DNA from: Enterovibrio baiacu
GTDB taxonomy: Bacteria > Pseudomonadota > Gammaproteobacteria > Enterobacterales > Vibrionaceae
Reading direction: 5' to 3'
NCBI RefSeq assembly: GCF_004120195.1
Contig: NZ_SCHN01000007.1
Coordinates: 1-64,000, forward strand
Length of the DNA stretch: 64,000 nt
The position numbers were made by a program, and so were the translations under genes. Under the pieces are notes generated by a model. The model did not search any database, was not told where the DNA came from, and saw only the letters and a program-made list of their open reading frames with translations. This document shows positions 26,631 through 38,034 of this stretch, one piece after another (the first letter of the stretch is position 1; each line of letters starts with the position of its first letter).

Positions 26631-26981
26631 GATGTATCCTAATACCTTGTAATCTGTTGATTATCACGCAGTCCCCTCGATTCCTCAACCTGTAGCCTGA
26701 GTTCAGGGCATTTTTCTCGCGTTTGGTGATTTTTTCTTCTGGTTATATGAAACAGAACCGATGGCGCTGAACAAAATTCCCGCAATTGGCACATTGTTGA
26801 TCTAAGTTGCTCGGGTCATAGACCCTGGGCAAACCACGAAATTGTTGAAATCCCATCATGGTGAGCGGGCTATCGTGGCAATCCGCTGACCTTAAAGGTA
26901 TTCTTGCACATCATTGGTGTCAGATTGTGTCACCAAAGAAATTGCATTCAACTGCCTATAACTTTGTCGAGAATTCTCATT
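26631..26981. other. 351-bp divergent promoter region between the PilZ gene and lolC
   Basis: Promoters for both units must lie here. I see no secure -10/-35 pair, no known operator and no small gene. The frame that extends the lolC reading frame upstream is not protein-like. Confidence 0.45.
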
Positions 26982-28178
26982 ATGTTTCACCCTTTGCCGG
27001 TGTTTATTGGCTTGCGCTACTTAAAAGGTCGCTCGGGCGATAAGTTTGGCCGGTTTGTTTCTTATATGTCGACGGCTGGCATTACGATCGGCGTGATGTC
27101 TTTGATCACTGTGCTCTCTGTCATGAATGGTTTTGAAGGCCAGCTCAAAAACAGAATTCTGGGTGTCTTGCCTCAAGCGGTCATTGCTGGCAATGCCGAG
27201 CTTGCCCCTGATGTGAACACCATTGCGCAGTGGGATGGCATCCAGGGTACAGCGCCATTGGTGTCAACCGATGCGGTTGTGCAAAGTGCGGTGTCATTGG
27301 GGGCAGGGCGTTTGTTGGGGGTAGACCCACAAAGTAAAGAGCCTGTGCGTGCTTTCATGGTGCGTGGTCAATTTGAAGCGTTAACCGCAGGCAGCTACAA
27401 GCTGGTACTCGGCCGAAAGACGGCTAGGCAGCTTGATGTGTCTGTCGGCGACAAAGTGCGTGTGATGATCACCAGTGCAAGCCAATTTACGCCGATTGGT
27501 CGTGTGCCTTCTCAACGGAATTTCACCGTTGCGGGTATTTATGACACGGCAACGGACGTAGATGGGCAGTTGATGTTTGCCAATCTGAATGATGTGGCGC
27601 GTTTAATGCGTTTGCCGCGCACGCAACCTGCCGACCTTCGCCTATTCGTAGCCGAACCCTTTGATGTACCCAAGCTGAAAGTGAAAGCGGAATCGCTTGG
27701 GTATGCGTGGTCTGATTGGCGTGAATTGCGTGGTGAATTGTTCCAAGCCGTGAAGATGGAAAAAAACATGATGGGCTTGATGCTCAGTCTGATCATCTTG
27801 GTGGCGGCATTCAACATCATTTCTGCACTAATCATGGTGGTGATGGAGAAGCAATCAGAAGTTGCCATCTTGAAAACCCAAGGCATGAAACAGCGTGATG
27901 TGGTGTATTTATTTGTTGTTCAAGGTGCGAGCAGTGGTGTAATTGGCGCCATTTTAGGGGGTGTTGCAGGCACGCTGTTGGCGATGAACATCAATGGCAT
28001 CATGGCGGTGCTCAATATCAGTTTATTGGGTAATGGTATTTCATTGCCTGTGGTTGTGAAACCCGAACAAATCTTCTCTGTTGTAGTTGGCGCGATTGTC
28101 TTGAGCCTTCTTGCTACCTTGTTCCCTTCGATTAAAGCGGCGTCTGTTCGCCCCGCTGAGGCTCTTCGCTATGAGTAA
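26982..28178 (+). CDS. lolC: Lipoprotein-releasing ABC transporter permease LolC
   Basis: A 398-residue inner-membrane protein of the LolCDE complex, which frees outer-membrane lipoproteins from the inner membrane. The ATG at 26982 starts at the family N-terminus ([14 protein letters not shown]). TM1 ([21 protein letters not shown] region) is followed by a large periplasmic domain (about residues 50-265). Then come three TM segments, with the coupling helix ([19 protein letters not shown]) and the C-terminal [16 protein letters not shown]. The last 8 bp overlap the lolD start. Confidence 0.95.
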   Translation: MFHPLPVFIGLRYLKGRSGDKFGRFVSYMSTAGITIGVMSLITVLSVMNGFEGQLKNRILGVLPQAVIAGNAELAPDVNTIAQWDGIQGTAPLVSTDAVVQSAVSLGAGRLLGVDPQSKEPVRAFMVRGQFEALTAGSYKLVLGRKTARQLDVSVGDKVRVMITSASQFTPIGRVPSQRNFTVAGIYDTATDVDGQLMFANLNDVARLMRLPRTQPADLRLFVAEPFDVPKLKVKAESLGYAWSDWRELRGELFQAVKMEKNMMGLMLSLIILVAAFNIISALIMVVMEKQSEVAILKTQGMKQRDVVYLFVVQGASSGVIGAILGGVAGTLLAMNINGIMAVLNISLLGNGISLPVVVKPEQIFSVVVGAIVLSLLATLFPSIKAASVRPAEALRYE

Positions 28179-28875
28179 TGCATTGCTAACCTGTTCAAAC
28201 GTTGTCAAAACCTACCAAGAAGGTGAGCTGGAAACGCATGTACTGAAAGGCGTTTCGTTTTCAATCAACAAAGGCGAATTGGTAGCGATTGTTGGTGCAT
28301 CGGGTTCTGGTAAAAGTACCTTGTTACACATCCTTGGCGCGTTAGATTCGCTGACCAGTGGCGATGTGCAATTTGAAGGGAAAGATCTGGTGAACATGCG
28401 AGCATCTGACCAAGCCACGCTGCGTAACCAGAACATCGGTTTTATTTATCAGTTCCACCACTTGCTGGCTGATTTTACGGCAATTGAAAACGTGGCAATG
28501 CCATTGTTGATTGGTGGAGAGAAGCCCGCAGAAGCCAAACGTCGTGCGTTGGAAATTTTAGATGCGGTAGGCATGGAGCACCGTGGTGAACATCGTCCTT
28601 CGGAATTATCTGGCGGTGAGCGCCAACGTGTTGCGATTGCACGCGCTGTGGTGAACCGTCCTGCACTGGTATTGGCCGATGAACCTACGGGTAACCTTGA
28701 TCACAAAACGGCATTGGATATCTACGATCTGATGCGTCAGCTAAACAAAGAATTCAACACCGCCTTCTTGGTTGTTACGCACGATCAGGAGCTCGCAGGA
28801 AAAATGGATCGCCAACTGTCGATGTTGGATGGTCAGTTTGTCGAAACGTCTAAGCCAGAGGTGAACCCAGCATGA
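28171..28875 (+). CDS. lolD: Lipoprotein-releasing ABC transporter ATPase LolD
   Basis: A 234-residue cytoplasmic ATPase. Walker A is GASGSGKST (about residues 41-49), the Q-loop [14 protein letters not shown] carries the LolD-type sequence, the signature is [14 protein letters not shown], Walker B is LVLADEP and the H-loop is VVTHDQE. The start ATG lies within the end of lolC. Its stop overlaps the lolE start (ATGA). It should pair with LolC and LolE on the inner membrane. Confidence 0.96.
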   Translation: MSNALLTCSNVVKTYQEGELETHVLKGVSFSINKGELVAIVGASGSGKSTLLHILGALDSLTSGDVQFEGKDLVNMRASDQATLRNQNIGFIYQFHHLLADFTAIENVAMPLLIGGEKPAEAKRRALEILDAVGMEHRGEHRPSELSGGERQRVAIARAVVNRPALVLADEPTGNLDHKTALDIYDLMRQLNKEFNTAFLVVTHDQELAGKMDRQLSMLDGQFVETSKPEVNPA

Positions 28876-30116
28876 TGGAACCTTTGGCGCTGTTTATTGG
28901 ACGCCGATTTAGCAAGGCGAAGCGTCGCAATAAACTTGTTTCTTTTATCTCTGTGTCTTCCATGATCGGTATCTCTGTCGGTGTCATGGTTATCATTGTC
29001 GGTCTGTCGGCGATGAATGGCTTTGAGCGCGAACTTGAAAAGCGCGTGCTGGCGGTGATCCCTCACGCTCAGCTTGAAGGGGTGGATGCGCCTGTCGCTT
29101 CTTGGCGTACGATGAAGGAAACCGCGGTAGCGAATCCGAACGTTGAGGCGGGCGCGCCGTATGTCACTTTCACGGCGTTGCTGGAAAAAGGGGCAAACCT
29201 CAAACCTGTGCAAATTCGAGGTATTGACCCGAAAGCGGAAGAAACCGTCAGTAATATTCATCAGTATGTGCTGGACAATGGTTGGCAACGTTTAACGCCA
29301 GGGGAGCATGCGATTGTGCTAGGTAAAGGCATCGCAGATGGTCTTGGTGTCAAGGTGGGTGATTGGGTAACGGCACTCATTCCCTCGCCAGATCCTGATT
29401 TGAAACTGCGCGCGCCAAAACGCATTAGGTTGCAAGTGTCAGGCATTTTGAGTCTTGGCGGGCAGGTTGATCACGGCTTGTCGCTTATCCCTATTCAAGA
29501 TGCACAATCTTACATTGGCATGGGCGATGCGGTAACGGGTGTCGCGTTGAAATTGTCTGAGCCACTGAACGCACGCCATATCGTTCGTGAAGTGGGCAAA
29601 ACACTCAAAGAATACGTTTATTTGAAGAACTGGACGCAGGAATACGGCTTCTTGTATCGCGACATTCAAATGGTGCGCACTATTATGTATCTCGTGATGG
29701 TGCTGGTCATTGGTGTTGCGTGCTTCAACATTGTTTCTACTTTAATGATGGCGGTAAAAGACCGTGCTGCGGACGTGGCTGTGTTGCGCACCATGGGCGC
29801 GAAAGATGGCCTGATTCGTTCTATCTTCATTTGGCACGGATTGTTATCGGGATTGTTCGGTAGTTTGATTGGCTCCGTGATGGGATGTTTGATTGCGTTC
29901 AACCTGACCAGCATTGTGGGGTGGATTGAGTCGCTAACAGGGCAGGATTTCTTGTCTGGTGATATTTACTTCGTTGATTTCTTGCCGACTGAACCGCACC
30001 TGATGGATGTGTTTCTTGTGTCGACAACAGCGGTGGTGTTGAGCTTATTGGCAACATGGTACCCGGCACAGCGTGCATGCAAGTTGCATCCCGCATCGGT
30101 GTTGAGCGCGCGCTAA
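28872..30116 (+). CDS. lolE: Lipoprotein-releasing ABC transporter permease LolE
   Basis: A 414-residue paralogue of LolC. It has TM1 at about residues 26-47 ([23 protein letters not shown]), a periplasmic domain (about 50-270) and three TM segments in the C-terminal half with [18 protein letters not shown]. The C-terminal [12 protein letters not shown] is typical of LolE. The start ATG overlaps the lolD stop (ATGA); an ATG 3 bp later is also possible. It ends the lolCDE operon. Confidence 0.95.
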   Translation: MMEPLALFIGRRFSKAKRRNKLVSFISVSSMIGISVGVMVIIVGLSAMNGFERELEKRVLAVIPHAQLEGVDAPVASWRTMKETAVANPNVEAGAPYVTFTALLEKGANLKPVQIRGIDPKAEETVSNIHQYVLDNGWQRLTPGEHAIVLGKGIADGLGVKVGDWVTALIPSPDPDLKLRAPKRIRLQVSGILSLGGQVDHGLSLIPIQDAQSYIGMGDAVTGVALKLSEPLNARHIVREVGKTLKEYVYLKNWTQEYGFLYRDIQMVRTIMYLVMVLVIGVACFNIVSTLMMAVKDRAADVAVLRTMGAKDGLIRSIFIWHGLLSGLFGSLIGSVMGCLIAFNLTSIVGWIESLTGQDFLSGDIYFVDFLPTEPHLMDVFLVSTTAVVLSLLATWYPAQRACKLHPASVLSAR

Positions 30117-30154
30117 TCGCTTAGTGACTTCCCTGATTTAACGGTTTGACAGTG

Positions 30155-30188
30155 AAGCCCGCAGGAATTTATTCCAGCGGGCTTTTTG
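30155..30188 (+). terminator. Terminator after lolE
   Basis: AAGCCCGC/GCGGGCTT arms (30155-30162 and 30175-30183 region), with a second inner pairing GGAA/TTCC, are followed by TTTTTG. It lies about 40 bp after the lolE stop. Confidence 0.8.
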
Positions 30189-30328
30189 TTTGCGTCATTG
30201 TTTCGAGCTTCTGGCAATTCATGGCGTTGGGAAAGGCTTGAAAGGTTAAGTGAATCGCAACGGGATGTTTGAGAAGGAGATGATTTAAGGTTCTTACAGC
30301 AAGTCACTCGCAGTCGCGCAGTTGAAAG

Positions 30329-30368
30329 AAAATACCCCGCCTTTGTTTTTGCAAGGGCGGGGTATTTT
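30329..30368 (-). terminator. Terminator of the minus-strand DUF2062 gene
   Basis: A long stem AAAATACCCCGCC/GGCGGGGTATTTT, extended inwards by TTTG/CAAG, encloses a short T-rich loop. Read on the minus strand it ends in TATTTTC. It lies just past the DUF2062 stop. Confidence 0.8.
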
Positions 30369-30372
30369 GTTG

Positions 30373-30924
30373 TTAGGACTTGTCTTTTTTCAGAACGTCT
30401 TTGAGTTTCTTTGGTAAGCGTAAGCGGCGTTTTTGCCAGCTTCTTACCACGGAATATCGCCAAATACCCCGGACGCTGAAATAGCCGATAAGAGAGAACA
30501 CAATGCTCAACACAAGGCAACCCAACAAGAAAGGAGGCCCAATCTGACTCATTTGGTTAAACAGGAATTCCCATGTCAGTTCAAAATGGAAATGCTGATC
30601 GGGTGTGTCCATCAAGAACGTGCCCACTTTGTAAGCTGCGTAAAAAATAACGGGCATGGTCACGGGATTGGTAATCCAAACCAAAGCAACAGAAAGGGGA
30701 AGGTTAACGCCGAACATGATAGCAAGACCTGCCGCCATGATCATCTGACTGGGAAGCGGAACAAATGCCATGAACAGACCAACCGCAAACGCCCCGGAAG
30801 CGGAGCGTCGGTTAAGACACCAAAGGTTTGGGTCGTAAAGCAAATTGCCAAACACAGCGAGCGCTTTCTGCTTGCGAATGACTTCATGCTTAGGGAGAAA
30901 TTTTTTAATTATTTTTCTTGGCAT
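30373..30924 (-). CDS. DUF2062 domain membrane protein
   Basis: A 183-residue protein. The DUF2062 signature is visible: LWCLNRRSASGAFAVGLFMAFVPLPSQM, then ALVWITNPVTMPVIFYAAY. Two or three hydrophobic segments are predicted (about residues 42-62, 66-84 and 130-152). The N- and C-termini are strongly basic (KKFLPKHEVIRKQK; KRRLRLPKKLKDVLKKDK). Function is unknown. It diverges from comEC with 32 bp between the start codons. Confidence 0.85.
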   Translation of the reverse strand: MPRKIIKKFLPKHEVIRKQKALAVFGNLLYDPNLWCLNRRSASGAFAVGLFMAFVPLPSQMIMAAGLAIMFGVNLPLSVALVWITNPVTMPVIFYAAYKVGTFLMDTPDQHFHFELTWEFLFNQMSQIGPPFLLGCLVLSIVFSLIGYFSVRGIWRYSVVRSWQKRRLRLPKKLKDVLKKDKS

Positions 30925-30956
30925 ACGTCTTCATTTCACACGGGGGCGATACCAAC

Positions 30957-33221
30957 ATGAAGCTATTGTTTGGCATCGTGGTAGCTATCATCACTCTGAA
31001 ATGGTGGCCGAGTATTCCTAGCTCAGGCGTTGTCATTACAACGCTGCTCATCCTTATAGCGTTACGCAGGTACGTGTCAGAGATCGTTATCGGTGCAGCC
31101 ATTGGGTGTCTTATTGCAACAGGCGCTGTGGCTGTTTTTCAACATAAAACCGATACTGCACTGACGGTTGATTTGAATACTACCATAGCAGGTAAAGTTG
31201 GCAGCCTTTTTACCAAGGAAAACGGGCAAACAAGTGTAATCTTTGATGTCGACACAGTGAATGGACGCAAACTGACCGTTTTTGAGACATTTAGAGCACG
31301 TCTCTACTGGCGGTCTGAGCTGCCGGTGAAACAAGGACAACACTGGTCTGTTACCGCAAGATTAAGAGAGCCCTACGGTCGTGTTAACGAAGCAGGCTTT
31401 GACGCCGAGACCTATTTTCTCTCTCGTCATATTCACAGCAAAGGATCTGTTCGCACTGCTAATGTGTTGAATGAACGGGTTTCCGTCCGTCAGCAACTCT
31501 ATGACACTGTCTATGATGACGTGAACCATTTAGGCAGTGCCCGTTTTTTGATTGCCCTGGCCTTTGGTGAACGGAGCTTGTTGTCGAGCGAAGATTGGCA
31601 GCAACTTCGTGACAGCGGGTTAGCCCATTTACTGGCGATCTCAGGCCTGCATATCGGCTTGGCATTCTTTTTCGGTTACACCGTCGCTCGATATGTGTTT
31701 CCACTGATTGTAAAACGCGATACCCATTTGTGGGTTCCACTCATGATGGGATTAGTTGCGGCATGTTTATATGCGTGGATGGCCGGGTTTTCTTTGACCA
31801 CCCAACGCGCATTAATGGCACTTCTCGTTGTTTCTCTGATTCGCCAAAGTGGGTTCAGTGTCAGTCCCTTCAATACCTTCTTTTTGGTATTGGCTGCGGT
31901 GTTGGCATTTGACCCGCTTTCAATATTCTCTGCTAGTTTTTGGCTTTCTTTTGGTGCGGTTTACGCTCTTTGCATTATGGCGCTGTTTCGCCCCTCAGCC
32001 CCGATTGAAGAAAGTGCCATGCAGAAGGTTGCTCGGTACATAAAATCTCTGCTTATTATGCAATTTGTGCTGATGATTGGCATGTTGCCCCTGATGTGGA
32101 CATGGTTTGGTGGCGTCAGTTTGACCGCGCTATTTTTCAACGTGCTGGCTGTCCCTTTGATCAGTTTAATTACTGTGCCGCTCATCTTGTTGGGACTCAT
32201 GCTCACGCCATTGGGGGCGTCATCTTTTGTTTGGCAAGCCGCCGATCTCTCGCTTCAACCCTTAATTGGACTTCTCGGTATGGCGTCATTTGGGTGGTTA
32301 GAGACGCAAGGTCCTTCCATCCTTTTTCCCATCGTTGTGGTCTTCCTGAGCTTGATGCTCTGGTTGGTGGGGGTTCGAACCATACCTATCACTGCGGGGG
32401 TAGTGAGCCTTGCGCTGCTTACGTGGAAAAGTGCACCGAGTGACACCTCTGCATGGCGTGTCGATGTGTTTGATGTAGGACACGGATTGGCGATGCTGAT
32501 TGAGAAAGAAGGGCGTGCGGTGATGTATGACACGGGCGCAGCATGGGCATCTGGCAGTATTGCCGCATCTGTGATTGCGCCAGTGTTGGCAAAGCGCGGT
32601 AGCAAATTGGATGGGTTGATATTAAGCCACGGCGATAACGATCATTCTGGGGGAGAAGATTGGGTCATCAAACACTTAATGCCTGAATGGGTTCGCTCGA
32701 GCGAAAATGACATCGGTCACTTGCCGTGCTTGCGTGGAAACCACTGGCGATGGCAACAACTCGAATTTGAGGTGCTGTATCCATTGACGTTGTCAGAGAG
32801 GGCGAAGAACCCGTCATCGTGCGTCATCAAAGTGTCTGACGGCACGCATGCTGTGCTGCTAACGGGCGATCTTCCCAAAGCGCAAGAAGCCTACTTGTTA
32901 GCTCAGCACGATGATTTGTCCGCCGATGTGGTGATTGTGCCGCATCACGGCAGCAAAACGTCTTCAAGTGAGGCATTCATTGATCATGTAAACCCATTGG
33001 CTGCCATTGCGTCGACGGGTCGCTATACGCCGTGGAATTTACCGCACCCTGATATCGTGTCACGTTATAAAAGCCGAGGCATTGAATGGTTTGAAACCGG
33101 CTACGACGGGCAGGTGAGTGCACAATTCTCAGACAAAGGTTGGAGAGTTCTTAGTCAAAGAAACGATACAGAGCCTTTTTGGTACCGCAAGAAGTTTGGA
33201 GCACCCAAAAGAAAAGAGTAG
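30957..33221 (+). CDS. comEC: ComEC/Rec2 DNA-uptake channel protein
   Basis: A 754-residue inner-membrane protein that carries transforming DNA across the inner membrane. The ATG at 30957 is used, as the short upstream extension from a TTG is not protein-like. N-terminal hydrophobic segments and a DUF4131-like domain (about 1-180) are followed by the Competence domain with SGLAHLLAISGLHIGLAFFF and multiple TMs (about 200-480). A C-terminal metallo-beta-lactamase-type domain carries FDVGHGLAM, SHGDNDHSGG, LLTGDLPK and IVPHHGSKTSSS. It lies 35 bp upstream of msbA, as ycaI does in E. coli. Confidence 0.94.
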   Translation: MKLLFGIVVAIITLKWWPSIPSSGVVITTLLILIALRRYVSEIVIGAAIGCLIATGAVAVFQHKTDTALTVDLNTTIAGKVGSLFTKENGQTSVIFDVDTVNGRKLTVFETFRARLYWRSELPVKQGQHWSVTARLREPYGRVNEAGFDAETYFLSRHIHSKGSVRTANVLNERVSVRQQLYDTVYDDVNHLGSARFLIALAFGERSLLSSEDWQQLRDSGLAHLLAISGLHIGLAFFFGYTVARYVFPLIVKRDTHLWVPLMMGLVAACLYAWMAGFSLTTQRALMALLVVSLIRQSGFSVSPFNTFFLVLAAVLAFDPLSIFSASFWLSFGAVYALCIMALFRPSAPIEESAMQKVARYIKSLLIMQFVLMIGMLPLMWTWFGGVSLTALFFNVLAVPLISLITVPLILLGLMLTPLGASSFVWQAADLSLQPLIGLLGMASFGWLETQGPSILFPIVVVFLSLMLWLVGVRTIPITAGVVSLALLTWKSAPSDTSAWRVDVFDVGHGLAMLIEKEGRAVMYDTGAAWASGSIAASVIAPVLAKRGSKLDGLILSHGDNDHSGGEDWVIKHLMPEWVRSSENDIGHLPCLRGNHWRWQQLEFEVLYPLTLSERAKNPSSCVIKVSDGTHAVLLTGDLPKAQEAYLLAQHDDLSADVVIVPHHGSKTSSSEAFIDHVNPLAAIASTGRYTPWNLPHPDIVSRYKSRGIEWFETGYDGQVSAQFSDKGWRVLSQRNDTEPFWYRKKFGAPKRKE

Positions 33222-33256
33222 AATGCCCGCTACTTGCAGAAATATAAGCAATTCAC

Positions 33257-35011
33257 ATGACAAAATACCAAGATAGAACCACCTGGGATACGTTCAAAAA
33301 GCTGTGGCCATTTATCGCGAATTATAAATTGGGCCTCGTGGTTGCCATTATCGCTTTGGTGATCAACGCAGCAAGCGACACCTTGATGCTTTCTATGATT
33401 AAGCCGCTGCTTGATGAAGGCTTTACGTATGACAAGGTTGATGGCGATTTTCTGAAGATGATGCCCGTTTATCTCGTCCTCTTGATGTTGGTGCGTGGTG
33501 CATCAAGCTTCGTGTCGACATATGGGCTATCTTGGGTTTCAGGCAATGTGGTGATGGTCATGCGCCGTCGCATGTTCAACCATTTCATGAAGATGCCCGT
33601 GAGCTTCTTCGATCAAGAATCCTCGGGTGCGCTGCTTTCTCGTATTACTTACGATTCTGAGCAGGTTGCGAACGCCACCAGTGGCGCACTTGTCAGCCTC
33701 GTACGTGAAGGTGCGTCTATCATCGGTCTGATGACCTTAATGTTCTATTACAGCTGGCAGCTTTCGGCGATATTGCTGGTGATTGCACCGGTTGTCGCAT
33801 GGGCGATTGGCTTCGTCTCTAAACGTTTCCGCAAGATTTCTTCCAACATGCAAGAAGCCATGGGCTCAGTGACGTCCTCCGCCGAACAAATGTTAAAAGG
33901 CCACAAAGTGGTGCTGAGCTTTGGTGGTCAAGAAGTTGAGCAGGCGCGTTTTGAGAATGTCAGTAACCGTATGCGCCAACAAACCATGAAATTGGTGTCG
34001 GCGCAGGCGATTGCAAACCCTGTGATCCAGCTGATCGCGTCTTTTGCGTTGGTGGCGGTATTGATGCTGGCGAACACGGAAGCGATTCGTTCAGAATTGA
34101 CGGCGGGTACGTTTGCGGTCGTGTTTGGTGCCATGTTTGGTTTGATGCGCCCATTGAAAGCGCTGACCAACGTAACCTCTCAGTTCCAACGCGGTATGGC
34201 AGCATGTAATAGCCTGTTCGAATTGATGGAAATGGAAACAGAGAAAGACAACGGTCAGCACACCATTGATCGTGTGAAAGGCAACGTAACCGTTAACGAT
34301 GTTGTCTTTACTTACCCAACCAAAGATACGCCAGCCCTAAAGAGCGTGAGCTTCGATCTGCCAGCAGGTAAAACGTTGGCCTTGGTAGGACGTTCAGGTT
34401 CAGGAAAAAGTACCATTGCTAATCTGCTAACCCGATTCTATGACATTGACAGCGGTGACATCAGTATTGATGGGGTTCGCATTCAAGATTACACCTTGAA
34501 CAACCTGCGTGATCACGTTGCGATTGTGTCTCAGAACGTTCACCTGTTTAACGACACGGTGGCGAACAACATTGCTTACGCAGCTGAAGAAAATTACACC
34601 CGCGAGCAAATTGAGCGTGCGGCGGAATTGGCCTTCGCCGCTGACTTTGTGCGTGAAATGGACAATGGTTTCGATACCGTCATTGGTGAAAACGGTGTGA
34701 GCTTGTCGGGTGGTCAACGTCAGCGTATTGCCATTGCGCGTGCATTGCTGCGTAACGCACCTATCCTAATTTTGGATGAAGCGACGTCGGCGCTGGATAC
34801 AGAATCGGAGCGCGCGATTCAAGCGGCGTTGGATGAACTGCAAAAAGACCGTACCGTGCTCGTCATTGCACACCGCCTTTCTACCATTGAAAACGCGGAT
34901 GAGATTTTGGTTGTTGACGAAGGTGAGATCGTTGAACGCGGCGATCACCCAACCCTGATTCAGCAAGATGGCGCCTACGCGCAGTTACATCGCATCCAAT
35001 TCGGAGAATAA
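33257..35011 (+). CDS. msbA: Lipid A export ATP-binding/permease protein
   Basis: A 584-residue ABC exporter half-transporter that flips lipid A-core across the inner membrane. Six TM segments lie within residues about 20-310, followed by the nucleotide-binding domain. Walker A is GRSGSGKST (about 381-389), the Q-loop [10 protein letters not shown], the signature [16 protein letters not shown], Walker [13 protein letters not shown] and the H-loop IAHRLST. lpxK starts 3 bp after its stop, a normal msbA-lpxK pair. Confidence 0.97.
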   Translation: MTKYQDRTTWDTFKKLWPFIANYKLGLVVAIIALVINAASDTLMLSMIKPLLDEGFTYDKVDGDFLKMMPVYLVLLMLVRGASSFVSTYGLSWVSGNVVMVMRRRMFNHFMKMPVSFFDQESSGALLSRITYDSEQVANATSGALVSLVREGASIIGLMTLMFYYSWQLSAILLVIAPVVAWAIGFVSKRFRKISSNMQEAMGSVTSSAEQMLKGHKVVLSFGGQEVEQARFENVSNRMRQQTMKLVSAQAIANPVIQLIASFALVAVLMLANTEAIRSELTAGTFAVVFGAMFGLMRPLKALTNVTSQFQRGMAACNSLFELMEMETEKDNGQHTIDRVKGNVTVNDVVFTYPTKDTPALKSVSFDLPAGKTLALVGRSGSGKSTIANLLTRFYDIDSGDISIDGVRIQDYTLNNLRDHVAIVSQNVHLFNDTVANNIAYAAEENYTREQIERAAELAFAADFVREMDNGFDTVIGENGVSLSGGQRQRIAIARALLRNAPILILDEATSALDTESERAIQAALDELQKDRTVLVIAHRLSTIENADEILVVDEGEIVERGDHPTLIQQDGAYAQLHRIQFGE

Positions 35012-35014
35012 GCC

Positions 35015-36043
35015 TTGGCGGGATGGGTAGAGAAAATTTGGTTTGAAAACCACCCGCTAGGTCTGCTTGGCGCGCCACTGTTGTGGCCGCTGAGTAAAGT
35101 GTTTGGCGCGATTGCCAGAAAACGCCGCGCTGCTTTTCTAGAAGGTAACGGTGCATACCGTGCGCCTGTGCCTGTGATTGTTGTTGGTAACATTACGGTG
35201 GGCGGAAACGGTAAGACACCCGTCGTGATTTGGTTGGTGGAACAACTGAAAGCCATGGGAATGACGCCAGGCGTTGTGTCTCGCGGTTATGGTGGTAAAG
35301 CGGAAAGCTACCCGTTTGTGCTCGATGAGCGCACTACCACAGACAACGCCGGTGATGAGCCTGTATTGATCTACCAACGCACGGGTGTGCCAGTTGCCAT
35401 TTCTCCCGTTAGAAGCGATGCCGTTAAAGCACTGCTGCCGCTTGGCGTTGATGTCATCATTACCGATGATGGCCTTCAACATTACAAACTCGCCAGAGAC
35501 ATTGAGTTTGTGATTGTTGATGGTGAGCGTCGATTTGGTAATGAACATTACATGCCTTTTGGTCCCTTGAGAGAGCAGACCGATCGGCTCCAAAGCGTGG
35601 ACTTTATCGTGTGCAATGGTGGGCAGCCTCACGCTGGCGAAATTGCCATGAGCCTCGCCCCAAGCGAATTTGTAAACCTTAAAACTGGCGAAAAAGCGCA
35701 GGCCGCGTCCTTAAACAATGCCGTTGCCATGGCAGGAATTGGTAACCCACAGCGCTTTTTCAACACCTTGAGTACGCTGGGTATTACGCCGATTCACTGC
35801 GAGCCGTTTGCCGATCACAAAGCCTTCGATTATGACCAATTGGCGGCTTTGGCGGAAAAAGGGCAGCACTTGTTGATGACAGAAAAAGACGCGGTGAAGT
35901 GCCGTGATATGTTGTCTCAACACCCACATATAGAAAATTGGTGGTATCTTCCTGTTGATGCAAGTATCAGCGAGCAAGACACCGTCAATATGATGAATAT
36001 CATTAAGAAAGTGAAGGATGGATATGGATCACCGACTGCTTGA
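35015..36043 (+). CDS. lpxK: Tetraacyldisaccharide 4'-kinase
   Basis: A 342-residue inner-membrane kinase that phosphorylates the 4' position of the lipid A precursor. The P-loop is [13 protein letters not shown] (about residues 57-69), followed by [10 protein letters not shown] and [15 protein letters not shown]. An N-terminal membrane-interacting helix ([18 protein letters not shown]) is present. The start is TTG: GGAG lies 8 bp upstream and no in-frame ATG or GTG gives the conserved VEKIWF N-terminus. Its end overlaps the next gene. Confidence 0.95.
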   Translation: MAGWVEKIWFENHPLGLLGAPLLWPLSKVFGAIARKRRAAFLEGNGAYRAPVPVIVVGNITVGGNGKTPVVIWLVEQLKAMGMTPGVVSRGYGGKAESYPFVLDERTTTDNAGDEPVLIYQRTGVPVAISPVRSDAVKALLPLGVDVIITDDGLQHYKLARDIEFVIVDGERRFGNEHYMPFGPLREQTDRLQSVDFIVCNGGQPHAGEIAMSLAPSEFVNLKTGEKAQAASLNNAVAMAGIGNPQRFFNTLSTLGITPIHCEPFADHKAFDYDQLAALAEKGQHLLMTEKDAVKCRDMLSQHPHIENWWYLPVDASISEQDTVNMMNIIKKVKDGYGSPTA

Positions 36044-36203
36044 AATCGTTGCTTGTCCCGCGTGTAAGGGAAAACTGAACTACAACAAAGAAAACAACGA
36101 ACTGGTGTGTAAGTTTGACCGATTGGCGTACCCAATTCGTGAAGGCATTCCTGTCATGTTAACGACAGAAGCGCGCGAATTGTCGTCGGAAGAGGTGAAG
36201 TAA
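36024..36203 (+). CDS. ycaR: Trm112-like zinc-binding protein YcaR
   Basis: A 59-residue protein starting [18 protein letters not shown]. The paired cysteines CPAC and a later Cys fit a small zinc-ribbon Trm112 fold. The start is the second of two ATGs (36024), which gives the family N-terminus, with AAGGA just upstream. It overlaps lpxK by 20 bp and kdsB by one base. The gene sits between lpxK and kdsB as in E. coli. Confidence 0.93.
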   Translation: MDHRLLEIVACPACKGKLNYNKENNELVCKFDRLAYPIREGIPVMLTTEARELSSEEVK

Positions 36204-36955
36204 TGAAATTCACGGTTGTTATCCCTGCCCGTTATGCCTCTAGCCGTTTGCCCGCGAAGCCGCTGGTAGACATTGGCGGAAAGCCAATGGTGCAGTGGGT
36301 ATACGAGCAATCGGTGAAGTCAGGCGCAGAAAAAGTCATTGTTGCTACCGATGATCAGCGTATTGTTGATGCGGTTAAGGCATTTGGCGGTGAAGTGTGC
36401 TTAACGCGTGAAGATCACCAGTCGGGCACTGAACGTTTGGCTGAAGTGGTCGAGCTTTACAATCTGGATGCGAACGAAATCATCGTGAACGTTCAGGGTG
36501 ACGAGCCATTGATTCCACCTGTTGTGATTCGTCAGGTCGCTGAGAACTTAGCGAACAGTGTCGCACCTATGTCAACGCTTGCTGTTAACATTGATCATGC
36601 GGACGAAGTGTTCAATCCGAATGCAGTGAAAGTGGTGACGGATAAAGATGGTTACGCGATGTACTTTAGCCGCGCGACCATTCCGTGGGATCGTGACAAC
36701 TTCGCTAAAGCACCAATGGAAATTCACCATAACCTGAAACGTCATATTGGCATTTATGGTTACCGTGCTGGCTTTATTAATACCTACATCAATTGGGCAC
36801 CAAGCCCTATTGAGCACATTGAGTGTTTAGAGCAACTTCGTGTGCTTTGGTATGGCGAAAAAATCCATGTTGATGTCGCGATTGAAGCGCCTCCGGCGGG
36901 GGTGGATACTCCTGAAGATCTTGAAGCGGTGAGAAAAATCATCGCAGGTGCTTAA
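36203..36955 (+). CDS. kdsB: 3-deoxy-manno-octulosonate cytidylyltransferase
   Basis: A 250-residue cytosolic enzyme that makes CMP-Kdo for LPS inner core. The nucleotide-binding motif is [20 protein letters not shown] at residues 4-23, followed by [18 protein letters not shown] (metal-binding Asp) and [10 protein letters not shown]. The length matches E. coli KdsB (248). The ATG overlaps the ycaR stop (TAATG), so the unit is translationally coupled. A bidirectional terminator follows. Confidence 0.97.
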   Translation: MKFTVVIPARYASSRLPAKPLVDIGGKPMVQWVYEQSVKSGAEKVIVATDDQRIVDAVKAFGGEVCLTREDHQSGTERLAEVVELYNLDANEIIVNVQGDEPLIPPVVIRQVAENLANSVAPMSTLAVNIDHADEVFNPNAVKVVTDKDGYAMYFSRATIPWDRDNFAKAPMEIHHNLKRHIGIYGYRAGFINTYINWAPSPIEHIECLEQLRVLWYGEKIHVDVAIEAPPAGVDTPEDLEAVRKIIAGA

Positions 36956-37002
36956 TGTACTAGCGCGAGCGTGCTAGTAGCAGTATCAAGTCGCAGACAA
37001 AG

Positions 37003-37036
37003 AAAAACGCCCTGATGAAAGTCAGGGCGTTTTTTT
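37003..37036. terminator. Bidirectional terminator between kdsB and elyC
   Basis: AAAAACGCCCTGA/TCAGGGCGTTTTTTT with a 6-nt loop (37003-37036). The A run on the left makes it usable for elyC on the minus strand. Confidence 0.9.
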
Positions 37037-37073
37037 ATGGTTTATCGCAGTGAGCCGCGCAGCCTGTAAAGAA

Positions 37074-37922
37074 TCAGTTGGGGACAGGCGCCAACACTTC
37101 CGTGACAGGAGAAGGTTGCTCTGGCGAGGTAACAGGGTCGCCTTGCACTTCGGCTTCTTGTTGCGCCACTTTGTCGCGTAGACGCTGCCAAAGTTGGCCT
37201 AAACGCTCATGCCAGTAACGTTCGAATTGCTCTAAGTATTGTGCACGTGGCGAATACTTAATCCATGGTTGGTGAATCTCTTTCTGCGCAATGTAGTTCG
37301 TGGGTGCGGGAATGGGGTCAAGGCCTGCACTTTTAAACTCATAGAGCGCGCGAGGCATGTGACTCGCAGAAGTGACCAAGACCAAATTGCTACGGCCGAC
37401 CACAGACGCGGCTTGGAAGGCTTCTTCCCACGTATCCTTCGCGGTTTCCAACAACAGAATATTGTTCTTATTCACACCCATCGCCATCGCAACACGCGCA
37501 AGCATGCGTGCATGGCTCACTTCGTTGCCGCCATCGTATCCAGACAGGATCAGTTTTGACGTTGGGTACATGAAGTGAATGCGAATCCCTTCAATCAATC
37601 TCATGAGCGCTGTACGTGACAATTCTGACGTGGGAGGAATCTCATCATCAACGACGTGTCCGTGTCCTAGCACCATAACGTAGTCCACCGGCTTACTCGG
37701 CGTGAGAAATCCAGTGTGTTGACGTTCAAGCTTCATTAACAGCGATGAAGTAATAGGTTGAAAAGATGCCAGAGCAATTAACAGCAAAGAAACAAAAACG
37801 AGGAACGAACCAAACCCTTTGCGCTGCGTGAACCAGATGAGGAACAAGCCGAAAAAACCAACAAGGAGTAGCGCAGGGAGCGGCATCAGTAAAGTTGATA
37901 TAAGTTTTTTTAGTTCAAACAT
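37074..37922 (-). CDS. elyC: ElyC-like envelope biogenesis factor (DUF218/YdcF family)
   Basis: A 282-residue membrane protein. Two N-terminal TM segments (about residues 11-31 and 37-55) precede a DUF218 domain: VDYVMVLGHGHVVDD, SELSRTALMRLIEGI, LILSGYDGGNEVSHARMLA and LVTSASHMPRALYEF. In E. coli ElyC (YcbC) affects peptidoglycan through undecaprenyl-phosphate metabolism, and elyC lies next to cmoM (smtA)-mukFEB, exactly as here in divergent orientation. The C-terminal 30 residues are Pro/Glu-rich and not conserved. Confidence 0.9.
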   Translation of the reverse strand: MFELKKLISTLLMPLPALLLVGFFGLFLIWFTQRKGFGSFLVFVSLLLIALASFQPITSSLLMKLERQHTGFLTPSKPVDYVMVLGHGHVVDDEIPPTSELSRTALMRLIEGIRIHFMYPTSKLILSGYDGGNEVSHARMLARVAMAMGVNKNNILLLETAKDTWEEAFQAASVVGRSNLVLVTSASHMPRALYEFKSAGLDPIPAPTNYIAQKEIHQPWIKYSPRAQYLEQFERYWHERLGQLWQRLRDKVAQQEAEVQGDPVTSPEQPSPVTEVLAPVPN

Positions 37923-38034
37923 GAAATGTCGCCCGAAATATAGTCAAACAGGGGTCAATATGTGCATCAAGCCTTTATTAACGGCAAGCATATGCGAAAA
38001 TGAACCCCTTGAAGAATATGATAACGAAGGCACT